From Leucaena leucocephala (lineage: Eukaryota > Streptophyta > Magnoliopsida > Fabales > Fabaceae): DNA of 64,000 bases. A model generated the notes under the pieces. It was not told the origin of the DNA. It saw only the letters and a list, made by a program, of their open reading frames with translations, and made no database searches. The stretch spans positions 9,626,501-9,690,500 of the forward strand of contig CM073557.1 in NCBI GenBank assembly GCA_037074615.1. Reading direction: 5' to 3'. The position numbers were made by a program, and so were the translations under genes. Positions 56,836 to 64,000 of this stretch are shown here, piece by piece; within the stretch, counting starts at the first letter, position 1; each line of letters starts with the position of its first letter.

Positions 56836-58714
56836 TGTAAGGAATTGGAAGACACGCAGTGGAAATTAATTTAAAAATTTTTCCATTCCTTGCCAGGATC
56901 TACCGTATGTGTTTAAGTCAAGTGGGAAGAAGTATTACCCTTAGTGTGCCTCAGCGACTTCCACAGCTTTCGGTCACGACGTTCACAGCTTTACTCTGCA
57001 GCTCGTGCTCCCTTTCTGATCACAAGAAGTCGACGACTCAGGTCGGCTTCCTCTACTGGTATCCACACGAACAGCTTTTCAACCACGAACGACGTGCTAG
57101 CGTCTCTTGTCCCTCCAGGGCTTTCTCAAGAGTTCATCCTCTCCGTCTCTATTTCGGCAGTTTCTTATCTGCAAACCTTTTTCAGAGTCCCCTTCGGCCT
57201 TTCTGTGTTCTATGTGTGTTTCTCTCTTTAAAACGCAGTTCCTAAAATCAGATATATAGGATGCTATGTGTTTTTCTCTGTCAACTGAATTGGATTTTGG
57301 AGTTAATCTTATATTAATTCCAAAAATAATACAATATCATATATTGTATGATTTTATAAGAAACTAATTAAATAAAATAATATCAAATCCGTCCCACAGA
57401 TTTAATTACCCATTTATTTAATTTTAAATAAAGATGAGACTGAACTATTTTTGATTTATTCTCATAAATCAAATTTGAGATATCCTATCAATTTGAATTT
57501 CGAATTTCAAACGTGATAGAGATTTAATTTATCCTTATAAATTAAATCTTATAAATATCTCTTATATGAGATATCCTATCAATTTGAATTTCGAATTTCA
57601 AACGTGATAGAGATTTAATTTATCCTTATAAATTAAATCTTATAAATATCTCTTATATGAGATATCCTATCAATTTGAATTTCGAATTCAAACGTGATAG
57701 GGATTTAATTTATCCTTATAAATTAAATCTCATATATCTCATATATATAATATATATATATATACGAATTTATATATATACGAATATAAATATAAATAAA
57801 TATATATACATTCACCTGGATCTTTCATTGAATCTGGACATGTCTTAGATTCAATGAATCTGGACATCATAGCTCGTGTTGGGCTATTTTGTGTGCGACC
57901 CTGTAGGCCCATATGAAGTTGGCAGTGGGCTATTTGCTATACTAGCCCACAAGTCGCAAGCGGTCTCTAGCAAGACATAACGACTACCCAAATCATATGA
58001 GGATCGATAAACGATGTAACCTTTTATACAACCATATCATGTCCCTTCTGTCACGCGATATTTTGGTCATGGATGAGGCATGGATAATGTCATCCTCCTA
58101 TTCCTGACCGTTACTTTCTCGATCCCTGAGTAGTCTGACTATAGAATGGAACTACCTTTCCATTACAGTATGGCCATACATTTCTCAGACTCACTCATCG
58201 AGGGGCCCAGTAATATCTCTCCACGAATGTGAGGGACAAATTCCATCTTGACCATTCACATTCCTCCGCATGAAAAAACCACTAAGGCCGAACATAGTCT
58301 TTATGATCACTCGGTCAAAAGTGACTTTTGACTAGGTCAAAGCTGAGCATTTTGTCATGTAGGAATCCATGATGATCTCAGGTCAAAGGGCATATTGACA
58401 TGGTTTGTATATGAGAGAAGCTTATGACGTTACCCATGCAGTTCTCTCACAGCGGGTCGGTCCAACACCCTGTACTCTTACATGTGCTTATGACTTTGAT
58501 TTATATCTCTATACATCTTCAAAGTCATACTGGTCTTATTTCATCTGTGCTCCCACATAGATGATCGACCAGGGACATTTAGGATAATATCATGAATTAT
58601 CCAAGGATGGTCATCATAGTAAACATGCAAATAATATGATAACTCAATTAATAAATTCATAAATCAATAATGTTCATAAGACAATGATTGGCCCCTAGGG
58701 CACGATTTCCAACA
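56836..58714 (-). repeat. copia-2 5' LTR
   Basis: 1879 bp, same ends as the 3' LTR. Three 91 bp units (57477, 57568, 57659), a TATATA block at about 57745-57810 and the inverted repeat at 57824-57858. Its promoter would read leftward; the TATATA block is the only TATA-like segment of note. Confidence 0.93.
57477..57750. repeat. 91 bp tandem repeat, 3 units (copia-2 5' LTR)
   Basis: Units start at 57477, 57568 and 57659, exactly 91 bp apart, in the same number as in the other copia-2 LTR. Confidence 0.9.
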
Positions 58715-59593
58715 CTTTTATGCTCATACGTGCGCTTCTATTATTCATGTTATTCTCTCCATATTCTCTCCTTCATTAACATGCTCTATGATAAAATAAT
58801 TATCTAATATAGTACCAGATGCAAAATCAATTTTAGCTATAATAGATTCACCATAAGAACTAAGCTCAACAACAAATGCAACACTAGCTTGATTTAAGAA
58901 TTTAGCCTTCTTAATTTGCCTAAGTGTTCTATTGATTTATATGTCCAAAGTAAAGAATTTAGAGCTTCTGTTCATGCAAATCACATTCAACAATAATGCA
59001 AGATATCAAATATATCACAGATGTAGTAATTTTAGAAATTAAGATCAAGTAATTGCAGTACGAAACAATCAAGTCACGACTAAGTATCATGGAGAACAGA
59101 GATAGCGACATAATTAACTTTATGTCATGACTGTCAGTCACAGAGAGGAAATGCTTGAAATTTTTAGTTTCTGGTCACGACCAGTTGTCACTATAGTCAC
59201 GACTAAAAATCACATAGAGTAAATATGATTGAAAAACTAATTTTTGGTTATGACTAACGGTCAAACTGGTCGCGACTAGAAATCAAAGAGAAGAAAACTT
59301 GATGAAAATTTTTTTTGGTTGCATACACAAAGCAGTCTGGTCATGACCAAAAGTAACAGAGAGCAAAATGAGTTGAAAACAAATTTATGGTTGTGACCAA
59401 ATATGTTTATGGTCATGACTAAAGTTCACATAGATGCTCAAAAATCAATTTTAAGTACTTTGGTAGCGACGCAAAAGGCAATTGGTTATGACTCAACAAG
59501 ATAAAATACTAAATATGGAGAAAAACTAAAATACCTATATACTTTTTATGATTTTTAGGCCTAGGAGATTGCTTAGGAAAGCTTAACAAGTAA
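58715..59593 (-). other. Leader of a tRNA-Asp-primed gypsy element (non-coding)
   Basis: Lies downstream, in minus sense, of the primer site at 59594-59613, so it is the untranslated leader of that element, truncated on the left by copia-2. The only structure is the tandem repeat at 59028-59500. The minus frame 58959-59141 spans part of the repeat and has no known product. Confidence 0.55.
59028..59500. repeat. 72-73 bp tandem repeat with GTCGCGAC motif, about 6 units
   Basis: Unit starts (the first GG of ggtcacgac-like words) at about 59101, 59173, 59246, 59317, 59389 and 59462, spaced 71-73 bp. Each unit has two copies of GGTC-R-Y-GAC(C/T), one near the start and one about 30 bp later, then 'cacagagag'-like text and an A/T-rich tail. 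Units are diverged, mostly by transitions in CG dinucleotides. Similar units are at 18297-18420. Confidence 0.78.
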
Positions 59594-59613
59594 GGCTCTT
59601 GGCAACGACACCA
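59594..59613 (-). promoter_or_regulatory. Primer-binding site, tRNA-Asp type
   Basis: The minus strand reads TGGTGTCGTTGCCAAGAGCC, against TGGCGCCGTTGCCGGGGA in intact Athila/Tat-type elements. It lies three bases after TTATCA, exactly as at 39503-39529. Confidence 0.75.
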
Positions 59614-59616
59614 TTT

Positions 59617-59710
59617 TGATAACTGTCATTTTAATTATCAAATAAAACTAAGTTAACCAATAGTAAGTGGAGGCTAACCTAGGTCGATTCATAAGGAGCC
59701 AAGTGGATGT
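59617..59710 (-). repeat. LTR end of tRNA-Asp-primed gypsy element
   Basis: 94 bp, reverse complement of the LTR end at about 39410-39508 with few differences. The rest is displaced by insertion of R2 at 59711. Confidence 0.75.
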
Positions 59711-62700
59711 TGTCATATCCTACTTTTTCCCTATATATATAAGATTGATAGAGGAAATAGGTTTGTAAAGGATTATGATGATAAATAGAAAGGAAAATAA
59801 TGATTTGACAAAGGTATAAAGATGGGGTACTAAAATGAAAAGTTTAAAAGTTTTATGGTGCAAATTGTAATTTTTAAAAGTTCAAGGGCAAAATAGTAAT
59901 TATTGAAAGTTGAGCCAGAAAAAGCCTAAAATTTTTTAGAATCAGATTAGTCCCAAATTTTTCCAATAAATAGAGAAAATTATTCTGATTAGTTTGATGA
60001 AACATAGAATTTTGATGTAGGGTCCCAAAAATTTTATATTAATTTTTGAAGAAAGGAAAATTAATACAATATCCTCTTGACTTCAGAATGAGATGCAATT
60101 TGGCAGTAAATTTCTATAATTAATATAAGAACTTATGAAAATGATAGAGCTTAAAAAGGAGTTTATAGAATTTATTACAGAATTTACAGTAGATTAAAAG
60201 ACTCGATAAATATGTTTCAGGAGAATTTCTTGGGAGTTTAGCCCATGAAGGTAGTAGACCATGTAAAGGGTCCAAAATGACATCTTATAGGCCCAATAAT
60301 ATTTTTAGATAATTATGTGGGTTAGGGCTAATAAAGACTATGAAAAATGTAAAATTACGAAAATGTCACTGCGTTGTGTCAATGAGCCAAAGATAAATGA
60401 AAGGTATTTTAGTCATTTGACTAAGGTTAGACAGTCAAGGAGAGTTATAAAAATAGTTAACCAAGGTCAGGGAATACTCTAATAAGGTTTGAAAAGATAA
60501 TAATGCCCTTTGAGAAATTAAAGTGAAATCATACATCGATAAAGGGACTTGAAGAAATATAGAGAATTTGTATCAGGACTTCTGGGTCTCAAAAAATTAT
60601 GAGACGTTGTAGGGAAGTTATTTTATATTAGAATAAATTTTTAAAAATGTTAGAACAATTAAAGGAGGTGTCTAGCATTTATTGCAAAATTAGGATATTT
60701 TAAGAATATTGGTATAAGGAAAGTACCTTGGGATTTGTGCCAATTAGCATTGGACCAAAGGAAAGCCTAGGCAGTCCAACATTTCATCCTAGGGAAGCCC
60801 AATAAGTCCCAAAAGTTGTCTTAGAGCCCAAGTTCAATAGTGAATGATTTATGAATTTTTGAAAAAGAAAAGAAAAAGGAATAAAGTGAGAATTAGGGTT
60901 TGCACATGGTGGGACCCACACACCCTCACACATGCCGTCCAAGACAAGGGGAGGAGAAGATTTCTATCATGTGATCTTATCTCAAGTTAGCTTGGTGGTC
61001 AAGTTTAATGTAAGACCAATTATGAGCCATTAGATCAAATAGTGCATAAAGTGATCTTGGCCATTCATTTTCCATAAAATTTTTCCATAAACCCCCCCAC
61101 TATTTCTGCTCAAAGCTGTAGCTTTAGAACCCTTGGGGAGGTGCTGGCCAAATACCAACTCAAGCCAAGACAAAGAAGATTCAAGGTACCAAAGTTCAAG
61201 CTAGCTAGAGATTAAGGTAAGTGATATATCCTAGCTTATTTTCCTTTGATTTGGGAGCTTGAACTTAGGGTTTTAATGGAAGAAAGTTGAGTTTAGTTCT
61301 AAGGTGTATATGCTATCTAAAACCTTAGACGAAAGGAGAAAGAAGAAATTAAAGTTAGAGATATGTGATTGAAGGTTAAACAAGCTAGTTAGGTGATCGG
61401 TTGTTTAATCAAGTTGATATTCTTGACTTTGCCATAGTTGAACCATTTTGGTCTGCACTGTTCATGATAAAAGGATATGGAATTTCAATGATCTAATGCT
61501 TCTATTGAATTCATATGATGAATTTGTGTAAGATTGGATAGGTTTTGAACCTTGAAAGCATTGTAATCCCAACTTGTAGTTTTTGAAGTTCTTCTCTATT
61601 GCTGTTCACTCATATGAACAGTGATTGGAATTTCATGATTTTGATAATTCCAATGGTTTTAAAATGAGAAGTTGTGTGGGATAAAGTAAAGAAACAAGTA
61701 TGAGAAGCATCAAAATCAAAATAAGAATTTTTGGAAGAATTATGCATATTTTTCAAATATGTCCATACCAATTCATAGGAGCTGGAATTTCATGATTCTA
61801 AGCTCATAAATGAATTCAAAAGATGAAATTGTGTAGGTTAAAGTCAAGACATCAATTGATTCAAAGGCTAAGTCCATTAGTTAAGATTAAGGAAAATTAC
61901 TATAGTTAACTGAGCTCAATGTTCAAGAGAAAGTTAGATTGTAATGGATGAATGATTATGTGATGTTAGGATTTGATTGTGGACTTCAAGGAGGCAGCCA
62001 CACATCAAAGATAAGTGAGAAGAAAGAGGCAAGATAAAGTGAAAGAAAGACAAGTATATGAGGTAGTAAACTTATCCTAAACTTGTATGTATTGAATGTT
62101 ATGCTTGGTTGTGTTATGACTTGGTTGAATTGTGTTGCACATGTATTTATGATTGAAAATATGTTTCTATGATTACATTGGCCAATTGTATTTCATATGT
62201 TACATGGAAGCATGCACATTACACAATGTTAACACTTTCACAAGCAAGCACAAGTATTTACATTCATGCATTCATTGTTTAGTACCGTTTGCTACTGAGA
62301 TTTCCCCAGAAATCTCACCCCTCCATGTAATCCCAATCCCACATGTTTATTAATGATGAACGAGGATGAAGAAGCATGAAGAGAAGTTAGGGATTGGATA
62401 ATGTAAATGTTATATGATGAATGTATAAATTGTTGCAAGTAATGATGTTATATGACATGTTTGAGCCATAATGCTCATGATGTAATGAAAAATAGTAAAT
62501 GATGAGATAAATGTATGCAATATTACAGACATTTAGTTAACATGTCAAGCTTTGTTTTGACACCAAGAACACCTATTTTGATGGCTATACAAAAAGAACA
62601 AATTTTCCAAATTAAGGGACCAGAATCTATTTTTAGAATTTTTTACCAAATGAATGGTAATGTTTGACGAATAAACTGTATTACTTCAATAAGCATTTGG

Positions 62701-62750
62701 TCTGGAAATTATTTTTTTTCCTTATATTTCAAGATGTTCCTCATCTGAAT
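59711..62750 (+). repeat. Family-L LTR copy R2 (plus sense, end missing)
   Basis: Starts TGTCATATCC at 59711. Contains the splice-donor-like 'attaaggtaagt' at 61211-61222, downstream of a weak TATA-like 'ccataaa', and the hairpin at 62297-62316. Matches R1 until 'caagatgttc' near 62745, then diverges, so the last about 170 bp are lost. No frame of interest (62153-62353 is LTR sequence). Confidence 0.78.
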
Positions 62751-62796
62751 CCTCTTTTAAAATAGTGAACCAACCATCCTCACATAACATGCTAGG
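62751..62796. other. Short unassigned spacer between R2 and R3
   Basis: 46 bp with no similarity I can see to the LTR family. It may be the flank carried along with R3 or the product of imprecise repair. Confidence 0.35.
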
Positions 62797-64000
62797 TGTA
62801 ACATTCTAAATTTTCCCTATTTGTATAAGAATGATAGAGGAAAGAAATTATGAAGGGATTAGAATGGTAATCAGAAGAAGATAATGATTAAGATAAGTTT
62901 TAAGTCAAAGAAAGAGAAAAGGGGCTAAATTGCAATTTAAAGAAAGTCTAGGGACTAAAGTTTAAGAACTTAAATGTAAATTAGAAAAGTCCCAAGGCAA
63001 AAAATTAAAGTAGACACGAGTTATGGGCCATTAAGGATAATTATGAAAAGTTGAGGAACTAAAGTATAATTTTCAAGAGTTTAAGGGGAAAATGGGAATT
63101 ATAGAAAGTTGAGCCAGAAAAGGCTTAGAACTACCTGGAAGTATTTCAATCCCAAATTTCATTAGTAGATAGAGAAAATTATGCTAGTTAATCTAGAGTA
63201 ATACAAAAATTTTATTAGAGTTCTAGATTGCTGATACTTATCTAATGTACCTATATTATAAAAATAATTAAGAAATAATTGTAGGGTATTTTAGTCATTT
63301 TACCTAGATCAAAATATCAAAGAGAGATACAGGAGTAGTTGCAAGGTCAGGAAATATTCTATTGTAATGTGAAAAGACAATAATGTCCCTAGAATCATCA
63401 AAGTAAATAAAGTGGAACCAAGTGTAGTTTGGTAATTTACCAAGGGAAGTTTCTTGGGAATTGAGCTATCTGAGTACTTAAGCTTGATCATAGACCCAAG
63501 AATGTATTCTAAGAAGTACAAAAATGTAGCCCAAGAGTTATGTGGATCTAAGTAGCATTAAAATAATATTTTAGTGATTTTTAGTAAAGTATAATTACCC
63601 GGTTGAAGTTATAACTGGGACATTGATCAGATAAAGCTTTGAACATATCTAGAATCCATGTAGTCACATAAAAGGTGTCCTCATGGGACCCACCAAGATG
63701 CCACATGGCACTAATCTAAGGGAAGAAGAAAACTCAAGAAAAAGCTAAGGACACGTAGCACAATCTTAGCCATTCATTATGAGATAAGATTATGGAATTC
63801 TCTGGAAGCACTGAGTCAGGAGCTGAGGTGTCCCAATGGCCCCACTATAGTGCCATCTAGCATGCAAGGTGTCCATTGTTGATCTCAACAAGATGATATA
63901 GGTGAAGTTTATTAAGGAAGCAAGCGATCTGAGACGTTTATCGTGATTCGATCTAGACTGTCCATTTCATTTCACTTCACCTATAAATACCCCTCACTCC
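62797..64000 (+). repeat. Family-L LTR copy R3 (plus sense, runs off the window)
   Basis: Starts TGTAACATTCTAAATTTTCCC, a variant family start, and proceeds through the usual 5' LTR landmarks up to the TATA box at 63982-63989, where the window ends. The minus frame 63309-63521 is LTR sequence, not a gene. Confidence 0.75.
63982..63989 (+). promoter_or_regulatory. LTR TATA box (R3)
   Basis: TATAAATA followed by CCCC, in the same context as in R1 (46553). Transcription would run out of the window. Confidence 0.6.

Larger units (their letters stand above)
50012..58714 (-). mobile_element. Near-complete Ty1-copia element (copia-2)
   Basis: An 8703 bp element with LTRs of 1881 and 1879 bp, a Met primer site, a leader, a long gag-pol frame, a separate RNase H frame and a polypurine tract, all minus sense. 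The LTRs differ by scattered, mostly transition changes, so it is the youngest element in the window. No target duplication: the left flank is CATGG, the right flank CTTTT, and the flanks come from different repeats (gypsy gag on the left, a tRNA-Asp-primed leader on the right). It could be close to autonomous but for one frameshift. Long LTRs and the iMet primer recall the Angela/Tork side of Ty1-copia; the lineage is a guess. Confidence 0.92.

Noticed and set aside
59028..59500. Possible CRISPR-like array
   Set aside because: Repeats are contiguous diverged units without unique spacers, in a plant retroelement leader; a tandem repeat explains it.

Overview
The window is a block of nested, mostly decayed LTR retrotransposons from a large plant nuclear genome, probably a eudicot. 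The evidence is Ty1-copia elements primed by initiator tRNA-Met, chromovirus-type gypsy pol remnants, a CACTA/En-Spm DNA-transposon end, AT-rich base composition and heavy C-to-T decay. I recognise no host gene, no rRNA or tRNA gene, no CRISPR array and no defence or metabolic operon. I cannot name the species.

Most of the window is one LTR family, called family L here. Its LTRs are 2.1-3.2 kb. On the top strand of a minus-sense copy they begin TGTAACATCC and end GGATATGACA. At least eleven copies are present: L1, A1 (both LTRs), L3-L10 with minus sense, and R1-R3 with plus sense. Only A1 (1650-9929) still has two LTRs, a tRNA-Met primer site, a polypurine tract and a perfect CAACT target duplication. 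Its 3.1 kb interior has no gag or pol, so it looks like a non-autonomous, LARD-like element. The other copies are solo LTRs or truncated LTRs, often inserted into each other.

Layout: 1-10535, LTR L1 containing A1. 10536-13583, CACTA relic with a transposase-like remnant and the 3' terminal repeat. 13584-18933, unidentified relic split by solo LTR L3. 18934-28080, LTR L4 containing a composite Ty1-copia element (19721-27879, TSD AACTC) that appears to be a collapsed nested pair. 28081-31762, truncated LTRs L5 and L6. 31812-39531, a gypsy LTR with a tRNA-Asp-type primer site, interrupted by L7, itself interrupted by L8. 39535-41775, minus-strand chromovirus pol relic (protease, RT, RNase H, integrase). 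41776-49215, LTR L9, then truncated LTR L10 interrupted by the inverted solo LTR R1. 49216-50011, gypsy gag/protease relic. 50012-58714, the best preserved element, a Ty1-copia copy with 1.88 kb LTRs, a 1061-codon gag-protease-integrase-RT frame and a separate RNase H frame. 58715-59710, leader of a tRNA-Asp-primed gypsy element with a 72-73 bp tandem repeat. 59711-64000, plus-sense LTRs R2 and R3.

The only genes are retroelement genes. In the second copia element a single minus-strand reading frame encodes capsid, protease, integrase and reverse transcriptase/RNase H; one frameshift separates the RNase H part. I found no new cellular system. The features most worth checking are the rearranged copia composite, the non-autonomous family-L element, a hairpin conserved through the family-L LTRs, and the GTCGCGAC-containing tandem repeat.
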